From NCBI GenBank assembly GCA_049115575.1, contig JAGDZU010000004.1:248001-312000 (forward strand): a stretch of DNA of 64,000 nt. The letters are read 5' to 3'. Positions 17,269 through 25,527 of this stretch are shown piece after piece. This DNA comes from JAHEKB01 sp049115575. GTDB taxonomy: Bacteria > Bacteroidota > Bacteroidia > NS11-12g > UBA9320. Numbering within the stretch: the stretch's first letter is position 1; every line of letters begins with the position of its first letter. Both the position numbers and the translations under genes were made by a program. The notes under the pieces are model-generated. The model was not told the DNA's origin. It made no database searches and saw only the letters and a list, made by a program, of their open reading frames with translations.

Positions 17269-19545
17269 CTACTGATTTTGAGCTTTAATCAAGTTCAAAG
17301 CACTTCCAGCACTGAACCAATCGATCTGAGCTTGATTGTAAGTGTGATTCACCACTATATCATCTGAGCTTCCATCAGCATGATTTACTCTAATCGTCAA
17401 TGGCCTTGACGGACTAAATTCATTAAGCCCAATAATGTCGAATGTATCTGTCTCCTGGATTTTGTCATAATCCGAGGGATCATTGAAAGTTAATCCAAGC
17501 ATACCTTGTTTCTTTAAGTTGGTCTCATGGATTCTAGCAAAAGATTTTACAACAACTGCTCTAACTCCTAAATGTCTCGGCTCCATTGCCGCATGCTCTC
17601 TAGATGAGCCTTCACCGTAGTTTTCCTCACCAAAAACAATAGAAAAATCTCCAGAGGCCTGTATAGCACGGGCAACTTTAGGAACACTATCATATTGCTT
17701 AGTGTATGGATTCAAAACATGATCTGTTTTTTCATTATATGCATTAACCGCACCTATTAAGAGGTTGTTAGAGATATTGTCTAAATGCCCTCTATAAGTT
17801 AACCAAGGTCCAGCCATTGAAATATGGTCGGTTGTACATTTTCCTTTAGCTTTTATCAAAAGTTTAAGACCTTTTAGATCTTGTCCATCCCATGCTGAAA
17901 ATGGAGTTAGTCGTTGTAGTCTTTTAGAGTCCTCATTTATCACTACATCAACAGAAGAACCATCCACTAAAGGTTCCACATAGCCATTGTCTTCTACATC
18001 AAATCCTCTAGATGGCAATTCCATACCGGTTGGTGGATCTAACATCACATCCTCTCCAGCTTCGTTTTTTAAGGTATCTGTCATTGGGTTGAAATCCAAT
18101 CTTCCAGAAATGGCAATCGCTGCCACTATCTCGGGAGAGGCAACAAAAGCATGCGTATTTGGATTCCCATCTGCTCTTTTCGCAAAATTTCTATTGAAAG
18201 AGTGCACTATGGTGTTTTTTTCTTTTCTGTCAGCCCCTTCTCTTGCCCATTGACCAATACAAGGCCCGCAAGCATTCGTGAAAATTGTGGCATCCAGATC
18301 TTCGAAAGTTTTTAATAAACCATCCCTATCAGCCGTATATCTCACTTGCTCTGAACCAGGATTGATACCAAACTGTGCTTTGGTTCTTAAATTCTTATCT
18401 ATCGCCTGTTTTGCAACAGATGCAGCTCGGGATAAATCTTCATATGAGGAATTTGTACAAGATCCTATGAGTCCCCATTCTACTTTAAGTGGCCATCCAT
18501 TGGCTTCTGCTTTTTCAGTCATTTCGCCAACCACAGTATCTAAATCTGGCGTAAAAGGTCCGTTAATATGAGGTTTCAGCTCAGATAGATTAATCTCTAT
18601 AACTTGATCAAAATAATTTTCTGGATTAGCGTAAACCTCTTCATCTCCAGTGAGATGTTCTTTAACATTATTGGCTAAATCTGCTACTTCATTTCTTCCC
18701 GTAGCTCTTAGATACCTCTCCATGCTATCGTCATATCCAAAAGTGGATGTTGTAGCACCTATCTCTGCACCCATATTACAAATAGTGCCTTTCCCAGTAC
18801 AGCTAATGCTTTTAGCTCCAGGTCCAAAATATTCAACTATAGCGCCCGTTCCACCCTTTACTGTAAGTATACCTGCTACTTTTAGTATTACGTCTTTAGG
18901 TGAACTCCAACCATTTAGTTCTCCAGTTAGCTTCACTCCAATGAGTTTTGGAAATTTAAGTTCCCAAGGCATTCCCGCCATCACATCTACTGCATCAGCT
19001 CCTCCAACTCCAATTGCAACCATTCCCAATCCACCAGCATTCACTGTATGCGAATCTGTACCTATCATCATTCCACCGGGGAATGCGTAATTCTCAAGCA
19101 CTACTTGGTGAATAATACCAGCTCCTGGTTTCCAAAAGCCGATCCCGTATTTATTGGATACTGAAGCTAAAAAATTGAAAACTTCATTGCTTTGGTTTAT
19201 GGCATTTTGAAGATCCTCATCCGCGCCCATTTTTGCCTGAATTAGGTGATCACAGTGCACAGTTGTTGGTACCGCTACTTTGGGTTTCCCCGCCTGCATA
19301 AATTGCAAAAGGGCCATTTGTGCAGTTGCATCTTGACAAGCAATTCTATCAGGAGCGAAGTCTACATAGTCCTTTGCTCTATGAAATGCTCTGTCTGCAT
19401 GGCCATCCCAAAGGTGGCTATAAAGTATTTTCTCTGCTAATGTCAGTGGCTTTCCTACCACCTGTCTTGCCTTAACTACCTTATCTTCAAGGTTTTGGTA
19501 AACCTTCTTAATTAAATCTAAATCAAATACTTGCTGAGTGCTCAT
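17269..19545 (-). CDS. acn: Aconitate hydratase (mitochondrial-type)
   Basis: Aconitase interconverts citrate and isocitrate in the TCA cycle using a [4Fe-4S] cluster. The cluster cysteines appear in GSCTNSSYEDL and in TNACGPCIGQW, and the substrate-binding SRGFDVEDN and NYGEGSSREHAA segments are intact. ATG 19545 (MSTQQVFD) is chosen over an upstream in-frame ATG at 19572. A TACTTTTG -7 box at 19561-19554 lies between them, so a transcript from that box could not contain the longer start. The length of about 758 aa fits the eukaryote-like aconitase common in Bacteroidota. It stands alone between a terminator and the coiled-coil operon. Confidence 0.95.
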   Translation of the reverse strand: MSTQQVFDLDLIKKVYQNLEDKVVKARQVVGKPLTLAEKILYSHLWDGHADRAFHRAKDYVDFAPDRIACQDATAQMALLQFMQAGKPKVAVPTTVHCDHLIQAKMGADEDLQNAINQSNEVFNFLASVSNKYGIGFWKPGAGIIHQVVLENYAFPGGMMIGTDSHTVNAGGLGMVAIGVGGADAVDVMAGMPWELKFPKLIGVKLTGELNGWSSPKDVILKVAGILTVKGGTGAIVEYFGPGAKSISCTGKGTICNMGAEIGATTSTFGYDDSMERYLRATGRNEVADLANNVKEHLTGDEEVYANPENYFDQVIEINLSELKPHINGPFTPDLDTVVGEMTEKAEANGWPLKVEWGLIGSCTNSSYEDLSRAASVAKQAIDKNLRTKAQFGINPGSEQVRYTADRDGLLKTFEDLDATIFTNACGPCIGQWAREGADRKEKNTIVHSFNRNFAKRADGNPNTHAFVASPEIVAAIAISGRLDFNPMTDTLKNEAGEDVMLDPPTGMELPSRGFDVEDNGYVEPLVDGSSVDVVINEDSKRLQRLTPFSAWDGQDLKGLKLLIKAKGKCTTDHISMAGPWLTYRGHLDNISNNLLIGAVNAYNEKTDHVLNPYTKQYDSVPKVARAIQASGDFSIVFGEENYGEGSSREHAAMEPRHLGVRAVVVKSFARIHETNLKKQGMLGLTFNDPSDYDKIQETDTFDIIGLNEFSPSRPLTIRVNHADGSSDDIVVNHTYNQAQIDWFSAGSALNLIKAQNQ

Positions 19546-19553
19546 GAGGTGTG

Positions 19554-19561
19554 CAAAAGTA
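19554..19561 (-). promoter_or_regulatory. -7 box of the aconitase gene (TACTTTTG)
   Basis: The minus-strand reading is TACTTTTG, an exact TAnnTTTG match nine bases before ATG 19545. It decides the start codon, since the next upstream ATG (19572) lies before the box. No -33 TTG at the expected spacing is visible. Confidence 0.5.
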
Positions 19562-19584
19562 GCAGAATTCAAAAAAATCTCACA

Positions 19585-19611
19585 TAAAAAAAGGGGGCAT
19601 TTAAGCCCCCT
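19585..19611 (-). terminator. Intrinsic terminator (GGGGGC hairpin plus T-run)
   Basis: Read on the minus strand, GGGGGC and GCCCCC form a perfect 6-bp stem around a 6-base loop, followed by seven or more T residues. It lies about 157 bases after the stop at 19769, so it ends the rpoN-led transcript or a separate small RNA. It insulates the aconitase gene. Confidence 0.85.
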
Positions 19612-19768
19612 GTAATAGTTTAGATAATGTTAGTAGCTAGCTCAGTTTATCTGAATCTTAATGCTTTATTCTAAGGTTGTGGTACAAACTAAGGATACTT
19701 CTCTCAGCAGTTATTCACATAAAAAGTGCGAGAATAATGTTGTCTTGTTTTTAGAACGCAGCACGATT

Positions 19769-20521
19769 TCAGTTTTCGGCGCTCTCCACAACAATGTGTT
19801 TAAAGGACTTGGCCTTGTCTATAGATTGATAGAATGTATCATCCTTGGTTCTATCAAAGTGGATTTCTATTGCTCCATCTATGAAGTATTTATAATGTAG
19901 ATGGCTTAATTCATGTCTGTTCAGCTGCCCAAGTTTTACTTTTCTTTCCCTATATGTTGCCCATCCATCTAGAGTTTCGAGAATAAGGATTTCCAATTTC
20001 TCCTTCTTGTTCATTTGCGCCTGCATTAATACTCCGTGATCCTTATTGAACAAAATCAAGCTATTCTGTGCCATTCTATAATTCATGTTACTGATGCGTG
20101 CGCTGTCAGTTGTAAAGATGATGGGCTCCCAGCTTTCACCTCCATTTATAGTCCTTAGTGCAAAAGGGAATGATCCATAACCCATTTCTGCGCCATAGAT
20201 ATAAACCGAATTGCTGTCAAGTACAAACGCGCTCATAGATTCGGTATAACCGAAATGCAGGAGCTTGCGATGTGGGTCTAAGTTGTCTAATTGAATTTCT
20301 TTTTTTATAACGAAATTCCTATCATAGATCATTAGCTGATATGCTGTAGAATCGTGTGATAAAAATGCGTGTTGGCCAATTATGGAATCACCTCTCAAGA
20401 TTTGACCCATTACAGCCGTTTCTCCCTTTTCTAAAGGTTGAACTTGGAAACCTGAAGATGATACTTGGCTGAATCCTGCGAAGGAGTACAGTAAAAGACA
20501 GCTTGTGAGAATTACTTTCAC
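19769..20521 (-). CDS. Secreted hypothetical protein with Asp-box/BNR-like repeats (250 aa)
   Basis: A signal peptide occupies residues 1-18 (hydrophobic, ending FAGFSQ). The rest is beta-rich. It contains a segment RTINGGESWEPI near residue 125, which resembles the S/N-x-D-G-G-x-x-W Asp-box of sialidase/BNR propellers, and a weaker LDGWATY near 186. It is probably a periplasmic or exported beta-propeller-like protein. I do not recognise the family. GTG 20521 is the start, 30 bases after the enoyl-CoA hydratase-like gene, so it is likely the last gene of the rpoN operon. Nothing suggests an enzyme active site. Confidence 0.65.
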   Translation of the reverse strand: MKVILTSCLLLYSFAGFSQVSSSGFQVQPLEKGETAVMGQILRGDSIIGQHAFLSHDSTAYQLMIYDRNFVIKKEIQLDNLDPHRKLLHFGYTESMSAFVLDSNSVYIYGAEMGYGSFPFALRTINGGESWEPIIFTTDSARISNMNYRMAQNSLILFNKDHGVLMQAQMNKKEKLEILILETLDGWATYRERKVKLGQLNRHELSHLHYKYFIDGAIEIHFDRTKDDTFYQSIDKAKSFKHIVVESAEN

Positions 20522-20551
20522 TAAAGAGCTAACGCATTATTAAACTTAAAA

Positions 20552-21331
20552 TTACTCTCCTTTAAATTCAGGCTTGCGCTTTTCATTAAAAGCAGTTACG
20601 CCTTCTTTGTAGTCAGATGAATTTCCGGCAATCTCTTGACAATAGGCCTCATACTGTAGCATGGTGTCTAAATCAGAGGAGGTTGATTTATTCAGCATGG
20701 CTTTCATCATACCTATAGCCTTTGTTGGAGCATTTGAATAGAATGCTGCTACTTCCGCTACTTCTGAGTCTAGATTTTCAACTGCAACAACTCTATTTAC
20801 CATTCCCCATTCTAAAGCATGTTGCGCCGTTACCTTTGATCCCATAGTAGCGAGTTCAAAGGCCTTTTGACTACCAACAACTCTTGGAAGAAAATAAGAA
20901 GAACCCGAATCTAGTACAAGACCTACATTCACAAAAACTTCTATTAAACTAGCTTTCTCTGAGGCAATTATGAAATCAGATGCCAAAGCCAATGAACATC
21001 CAGCACCAGCTGCAACCCCATTGAGTTTACAAATTATGGGCTTACTCAAAGACCGCATAGCCTTAATAATAGGATTGTATCTTTTATACAAAGAATCAGA
21101 CAAAGAGCGTTCCGCTCCAGCAATATCTTTTAAGTCTTGACCTGAGCAAAATGCTTTGCCTTCACCTGTTAATACTACAACCCTGCATTCCTTATCTCTT
21201 TTTACGGCTTTAAGTGCATCTTGTAGCTCATAACTCATTTCATTGTTAAAAGCATTGAATCGATCTGGTCTATTTAATGTGATGGTAGTTACACCATTCT
21301 CAGATTTGTATTTTAAGCAATTGAACTCCAT
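20552..21331 (-). CDS. Enoyl-CoA hydratase/isomerase family protein, PaaG-like
   Basis: The 259-aa protein has the crotonase fold: TITLNRPDRFNAF near 15-27, the oxyanion-hole segment AFCSGQDLKDIAG near 60-72, and KLNGVAAGAGCSLALASDF near 102-120. The segment GLVLDSGSSYFLPR near 137-150 resembles PaaG, the 1,2-epoxyphenylacetyl-CoA isomerase, in which an Asp at this position is catalytic. Other crotonases usually have Glu here. No other phenylacetate genes are nearby, so a general fatty-acid or aromatic catabolic role remains open. Its start overlaps the preceding gene by 19 bases. Confidence 0.85.
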   Translation of the reverse strand: MEFNCLKYKSENGVTTITLNRPDRFNAFNNEMSYELQDALKAVKRDKECRVVVLTGEGKAFCSGQDLKDIAGAERSLSDSLYKRYNPIIKAMRSLSKPIICKLNGVAAGAGCSLALASDFIIASEKASLIEVFVNVGLVLDSGSSYFLPRVVGSQKAFELATMGSKVTAQHALEWGMVNRVVAVENLDSEVAEVAAFYSNAPTKAIGMMKAMLNKSTSSDLDTMLQYEAYCQEIAGNSSDYKEGVTAFNEKRKPEFKGE

Positions 21332-21912
21332 TGGAATATTATTGGGACAAAAATACTCAGAACTATTCCCAAGCCATAACCCAATAAGAGTTCCTTTACA
21401 GTATGTGCATTTTGCAAGTACCTAATAAGCAATACAGCAAGACCCATGAAGACAGCAAGTGAGATAGCCAATGCTGGCGAACCTAATGGTTTAATACCAA
21501 AAGCATAAGTAAGTACCCAGAACTCATCTCTTAAAAAGAATAAAGTCATTCCCCAACCCATAGCATGCCAGCTGATATTCATTTTTGTTCTTTGAACAAT
21601 AAATCCAAAAATCAATAATCCAATTGACCACATAGCAAATCCAAATGAAGTAGGTAATTCTGAATCTAACCATGACCAGGCAAATAAGAGAGCATAGCAA
21701 AAAGCCAACACATAATAGATAAGCTGCCTTTCTTTAATACTAGGTGACACCAAATCAATACCCCTTAAGCTGAAAAGCACAACAGGAAGAGCCAACGCTA
21801 TTCCAACTGCAACAATTAATCGCATGATTTCCCATCCGGGAAGATTCATTAATAGGGGCAGAAAGATGGGGTGTGAAACAAAAGCTAAAACAAAAAGTAT
21901 TTTAGTCTTCAT
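21313..21912 (-). CDS. Polytopic membrane protein, degenerate PAP2-like
   Basis: Six or so hydrophobic segments cover nearly the whole 199 aa. Two short polar motifs, KMNISWHAMG near 111-120 and NAHTVKELLLGYGLG near 168-182, sit where the PSGH and SRxxxGxHxxxD motifs of PAP2 phosphatases would be. The histidines are retained but the Arg and Asp partners are not. It is therefore a PAP2-superfamily-like protein that may lack phosphatase activity, or simply an unrelated membrane protein. It shares one base with the rpoN stop and overlaps the crotonase gene by 19 bases. Confidence 0.6.
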   Translation of the reverse strand: MKTKILFVLAFVSHPIFLPLLMNLPGWEIMRLIVAVGIALALPVVLFSLRGIDLVSPSIKERQLIYYVLAFCYALLFAWSWLDSELPTSFGFAMWSIGLLIFGFIVQRTKMNISWHAMGWGMTLFFLRDEFWVLTYAFGIKPLGSPALAISLAVFMGLAVLLIRYLQNAHTVKELLLGYGLGIVLSIFVPIIFQWSSIA

Positions 21913-23366
21913 TAGAGTTCTTTTCTTAACCTGGCAACTGGCACATTGAGCTGCTCTCTATATTTAGCTACAGTTCTTCTAGCAATTTTATAACCCTTTT
22001 CTTGCAGAATTAGCTTAAGTGCCTCATCTGTTAAAGGTTTGCGTTTATCTTCACTTTCAACAGCCTCTTTTAAAATTTTCTTTACTTCTCTGTTAGATAC
22101 TTCCTCTCCACTAGATGTGGTAATACCTTCTGTAAAGAAATCTTTGAGCAGGATAATCCCAAAATCAGTTTCTACGTATTTGCTACTCGCAACTCGAGAT
22201 ATTGTAGAAATGTCCATTCCTATGGCTTCAGCAATATCCTTTAGTATCATCGGTTTTAAATCTGACTCATCACCACTTAAGAAAAACTCATGCTGAATTT
22301 CTACAATCTTTTTCATAGTGGTTAGCAAGGTGTTTTGCCTCTGTTTCACAGAGTCGATAAACCATTTGGCACTATCGAGTTTCTGCTTAATAAACTGTAC
22401 TGCATCTTTATCACTTTTGGATTTGTCCTTACTTGCCTCAAAGCCTTGCAATGTTTCTTTATATGCCGGACTAATTTTTAGTTCAGGTGCATTCTTGGAA
22501 TTCAAGCTCACTTGAAGCACACCATAATCATCTTTTACAATGAAATCGGGAATGATATAATCCTTATTCCCACCCCCTTCGGATCCAGATTGTGCGGGTT
22601 TAGGGTTTAGTTTCGAAACAAAATCCAAAGCCTCTTTAAGGTAGTCTTCAGACACATCAAGCTTCTTGGTCAATTTCTCATAATGCTTCTTAGAGAAATC
22701 ATCCATATGTTTTGAAATGATTTCAATAGCTAACTTATATATAGGATTATCACCTGCTTCCTGTTTGCGTTCTATTTGCAATAGCAAACATTCCTTGAGG
22801 TCTCTTGCCCCTATCCCAGGAGGATCCATTTGCTGAATCTGCAGCAGAACTTTCTCAAGATCATCTTCTGTGGTTCTGATATTCTGAGTAAATAACAAAT
22901 CATTTTTGATTGAACCTAGTGGCCTTCTCAAATAACCGTCATCATCTAAAGTACCCACCAATTGCTGAGCCAGCATATCTTGCTCTTCAGATTCGAGGCC
23001 TGAAGTCATTTGCTCCAATAAGCGCTCTCTGAATGAGGTATGATAAACGGCAGGCATATGGTCTTTTTCCTCTTCATTACCCCTGTATTCACCACTTAAG
23101 CGAATTCCATCTTCTGCCTCATTGAGATAGTCACTTATATCAAACTCATCATCTTTACGATCTATAGAAGCGTCATCAAACTCGTCATCATTAAAATCTA
23201 CCTCATCAGACTCTTCTTTTCCACTTTCAAGAGCCGGATTTTCCAACAACTCCTCATCAACACGCTCTTCAAAATTGAGCGTATTAAGTTGTAACAGCTT
23301 GATAAACTGTATTTGTTGTGGCGATAGCTTTTGTAGGAGCTTCTGACTGAGCTGCTGTTTTATCAT
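21912..23366 (-). CDS. rpoN: RNA polymerase sigma-54 factor RpoN
   Basis: RpoN directs transcription from -24/-12 promoters and needs AAA+ activators. Region I is the Gln/Leu-rich N-terminus (QKLSPQQIQFIKLLQLN), with an acidic region II at about 50-95. The core-binding region contains DPPGIGARDLKECLLLQI, the helix-turn-helix lies near 375-400, and the C-terminal RpoN box is ARRTVAKYREQLNVP. The length of 484 aa is typical. It is first in an operon with a PAP2-like protein, a crotonase and a secreted protein. A well-formed sigma-A promoter lies upstream (TTTG, 20 bp, TAAATTTG). No cognate activator is in the window. Confidence 0.96.
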   Translation of the reverse strand: MIKQQLSQKLLQKLSPQQIQFIKLLQLNTLNFEERVDEELLENPALESGKEESDEVDFNDDEFDDASIDRKDDEFDISDYLNEAEDGIRLSGEYRGNEEEKDHMPAVYHTSFRERLLEQMTSGLESEEQDMLAQQLVGTLDDDGYLRRPLGSIKNDLLFTQNIRTTEDDLEKVLLQIQQMDPPGIGARDLKECLLLQIERKQEAGDNPIYKLAIEIISKHMDDFSKKHYEKLTKKLDVSEDYLKEALDFVSKLNPKPAQSGSEGGGNKDYIIPDFIVKDDYGVLQVSLNSKNAPELKISPAYKETLQGFEASKDKSKSDKDAVQFIKQKLDSAKWFIDSVKQRQNTLLTTMKKIVEIQHEFFLSGDESDLKPMILKDIAEAIGMDISTISRVASSKYVETDFGIILLKDFFTEGITTSSGEEVSNREVKKILKEAVESEDKRKPLTDEALKLILQEKGYKIARRTVAKYREQLNVPVARLRKEL

Positions 23367-23413
23367 AATAGTTTAGCTATGCAATTCATAGTTTTACAAC
23401 TACTTTTGCTCCT

Positions 23414-23445
23414 CAAATTTAAGCAGATTTCCCTTTACAAGCAAA
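23414..23445 (-). promoter_or_regulatory. rpoN promoter (-33 TTTG, 20 bp, -7 TAAATTTG)
   Basis: On the minus strand TTTG (23445-23442) is followed after 20 bp by TAAATTTG (23421-23414), matching both Bacteroidota elements at normal spacing. The leader to ATG 23366 would be about 42 bases. On the plus strand a TACTTTTG box at 23401-23408 probably serves the divergent asnS. Confidence 0.6.
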
Positions 23446-24960
23446 ATGTATACCAAAAGTTTACCGGAACATGAAGGCCAGGAGGTTACCTTAAAAGGTT
23501 GGGTAGCCAATAAGCGAGAAAGCAAAACTGTCACTTTTATCATTTTAAGAGATGGCTTTGGATTTAGTCAATGCATCATTGGAGCCGATAATGTGAATGA
23601 AGACGAATTCGAGCAATCTAAGGGTTTAGGCTTAGAAAGTTCAATTGAAATTACGGGTAAGGTTGTTAAAGATGAAAGGCAAGTTGGTGGTTTTGAAATT
23701 CATGCGACTTCTTTCAAAGTACTTCAAAATGCTGTAGATTATCCCATAGCTAAAAAGGAGCATGGGATTGAATTTTTAATTGACAAAAGACATTTATGGT
23801 TAAGGAGTAAGCGCCAATGGGCTATTATGAAGGTTAGAAACCGAGTGATTTATGCCATTCATAATTTCTTCCAAGAACGTGATTTTGTACAAATGGATGC
23901 ACCAGTATTTACTGGCAATGCGGCTGAAGGAACAACAGATTTATTTGAAACGGATTATTTTGGTAAACCTGCATATTTGACTCAATCAGGGCAGTTATAT
24001 GGCGAAGCCATGGCCATGGCCATGGGTAAGATTTACACTTTTGGCCCAACCTTTAGAGCAGAAAAATCTAAAACGCGAAGACATCTTTCTGAATTTTGGA
24101 TGATTGAGCCTGAAATGGCTTTCTATGACATCTTTGATAATATGGACCTCATCGAGGAATTCTTGAGATATGTAGTTTTAGATGTGATTGATCATTGTAA
24201 ATCTGAATTGGAGATTTTAGAACGAGATACAAGCAAGTTGACTACTGTTGCGGGAAAGATGCCCCGTTTGTCTTATGATCAAGCCGTTCGTATTCTCAAA
24301 GGAGAAGAAGATGTTGAAGGAAAGAACAGTTTAACAACTTTGAGTTCTGATCTTCAAATTGTGATTGAAAGAAAAGCAGAGGCATTAGAAGATATAAAAT
24401 CCCGAGAAGCTGCAATTGCAGCAGGAGGAATGAAAAAGGGGCAAATCAATTTCAACCAAAATAAAATTGACCAACTTAAACAAGAAGTCAAACAGTTGGA
24501 AGAAGATGAGAGGAACATTCCTAAATGGATAGAATCGGCCAAAAACTTCAACTATGGAAGTGATTTTGGAGGTTCTGATGAAACGGTTATCACTAGATTA
24601 TTCGACTTGCCAATTATGGTTTATGATTGGCCTCATGAAATTAAAGCCTTCTATATGAAACGCAATCCCGAGGATCCGAGATTTGCTCGTGGTGTAGATG
24701 TACTTGCTCCTGAAGGATACGGTGAAATCGTTGGAGGAGGAGAAAGAGAAACAAGCGAAGAATGGCTTAAAGAAAAGATAGTAGAACATAAACTACCCAT
24801 GGATGTTTTTGAATGGTATTTGGATTTGAGAAGATTTGGATCAGTACCGCATGCGGGTTTTGGACTTGGACTTGAACGCTTGGTTTCGTGGATTTGCAAG
24901 CTTGATCATGTAAGAGAGACTATTCCATTTCCTAGGTACTACGGTAGGTTAGAACCTTAA
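23446..24960 (+). CDS. asnS: Asparaginyl-tRNA synthetase (AspRS/AsnRS class IIb) with a coiled insertion
   Basis: The enzyme charges tRNA-Asn with asparagine. The N-terminal OB-fold (VTLKGWVANKRESKTVTFI) recognises the anticodon. Class II motif 2 is FRAEKSKTRRHLSEFWMIEPE at 203-223 and motif 3 is GFGLGLERLVSWI near the C-terminus. The catalytic core reads GSDFGGSDET and APEGYGEIVGGGERE, which recalls the Thermus/Deinococcus-type AsnRS more than the gamma-proteobacterial form. Residues about 287-367 form a highly charged, probably coiled-coil insertion. That explains the length of 504 aa compared with about 440 for the short form. Specificity for Asn rather than Asp is inferred. ATG 23446 follows a TACTTTTG box. 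Confidence 0.9.
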   Translation: MYTKSLPEHEGQEVTLKGWVANKRESKTVTFIILRDGFGFSQCIIGADNVNEDEFEQSKGLGLESSIEITGKVVKDERQVGGFEIHATSFKVLQNAVDYPIAKKEHGIEFLIDKRHLWLRSKRQWAIMKVRNRVIYAIHNFFQERDFVQMDAPVFTGNAAEGTTDLFETDYFGKPAYLTQSGQLYGEAMAMAMGKIYTFGPTFRAEKSKTRRHLSEFWMIEPEMAFYDIFDNMDLIEEFLRYVVLDVIDHCKSELEILERDTSKLTTVAGKMPRLSYDQAVRILKGEEDVEGKNSLTTLSSDLQIVIERKAEALEDIKSREAAIAAGGMKKGQINFNQNKIDQLKQEVKQLEEDERNIPKWIESAKNFNYGSDFGGSDETVITRLFDLPIMVYDWPHEIKAFYMKRNPEDPRFARGVDVLAPEGYGEIVGGGERETSEEWLKEKIVEHKLPMDVFEWYLDLRRFGSVPHAGFGLGLERLVSWICKLDHVRETIPFPRYYGRLEP

Positions 24961-25463
24961 TGCGGTTCGTAAATAGCAAACTCAAACGAATATTCGTTTC
25001 GTTCATTTTGGGGGAATGAACAATAGTTCAACACTTCCCAATCGTCAAAATTAATTTCAGGAAAGTATCTGTCTGCTGCTGGAAACACGGCATCAACATG
25101 GGAAACATAAATACGATCAACCAAAGGAAGCGCTTGTCTATAGATTTCGGCTCCACCCAATATAAAAACTTCTCCTTTTTGTTCTAGCCTATCTGCCAAC
25201 TCAATACCTTCTTTTAAAGAATGCACCACATAACACCCAGGATAACTGTAATCCTCATCCCTTGTAACTATAATATTTGTTCTGTTTTTAAGAGGTTTGC
25301 CAATGGATTCAAAAGATTTTCTACCATGAATAACTGCATGTTGTGAAGTAGCCCTCATAAACAATTTCAGATCATCCTTTATGTGCCAGAGCAATTCATT
25401 GTCTTTTCCTATAGCAAAATCATTTGCGATAGCAACAATAATAGAAAGCCTGTTTTTCCTCAC
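24957..25463 (-). CDS. folA: Dihydrofolate reductase
   Basis: DHFR reduces dihydrofolate to tetrahydrofolate with NADPH, for thymidylate and purine synthesis. The substrate-binding N-terminus SIIVAIANDFAIGKDNELLWHIKDD carries the catalytic acidic residue after the LLWH segment. The NADPH motifs HGRKSFESIG near 46-55 and FILGGAEIYRQALP near 100-113 are intact. The length of 168 aa is normal. It overlaps asnS at the 3' end by four bases (TTAA). thyA is not in the window. Confidence 0.95.
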   Translation of the reverse strand: MRKNRLSIIVAIANDFAIGKDNELLWHIKDDLKLFMRATSQHAVIHGRKSFESIGKPLKNRTNIIVTRDEDYSYPGCYVVHSLKEGIELADRLEQKGEVFILGGAEIYRQALPLVDRIYVSHVDAVFPAADRYFPEINFDDWEVLNYCSFPQNERNEYSFEFAIYEPH

Positions 25464-25474
25464 TCTTGCAAATT

Positions 25475-25507
25475 AAAAAAGTCCGAACAAAAAGTTCGGA
25501 CTTTTTT
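25475..25507. terminator. Bidirectional intrinsic terminator
   Basis: GTCCGAAC (25481-25488) and GTTCGGAC (25494-25501) form a perfect 8-bp stem with a 5-A loop, flanked by six A on one side and six T on the other, so it can act in both directions. It most plausibly ends the minus-strand transcript of the gene at 25528-26439, separating it from folA. Confidence 0.9.
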
Positions 25508-25527
25508 AAAATCTTATAAGGAAAGAA

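Noticed and set aside
19546..19572. Longer aconitase start at ATG 19572
   Set aside because: The -7 box lies between the two ATGs, and the extra residues do not resemble the family.
19661..19900. Plus-strand open frame of 79 codons in and before the secreted-protein gene
   Set aside because: It lies mostly antisense to a gene with a signal peptide and has no promoter box or recognisable protein features.
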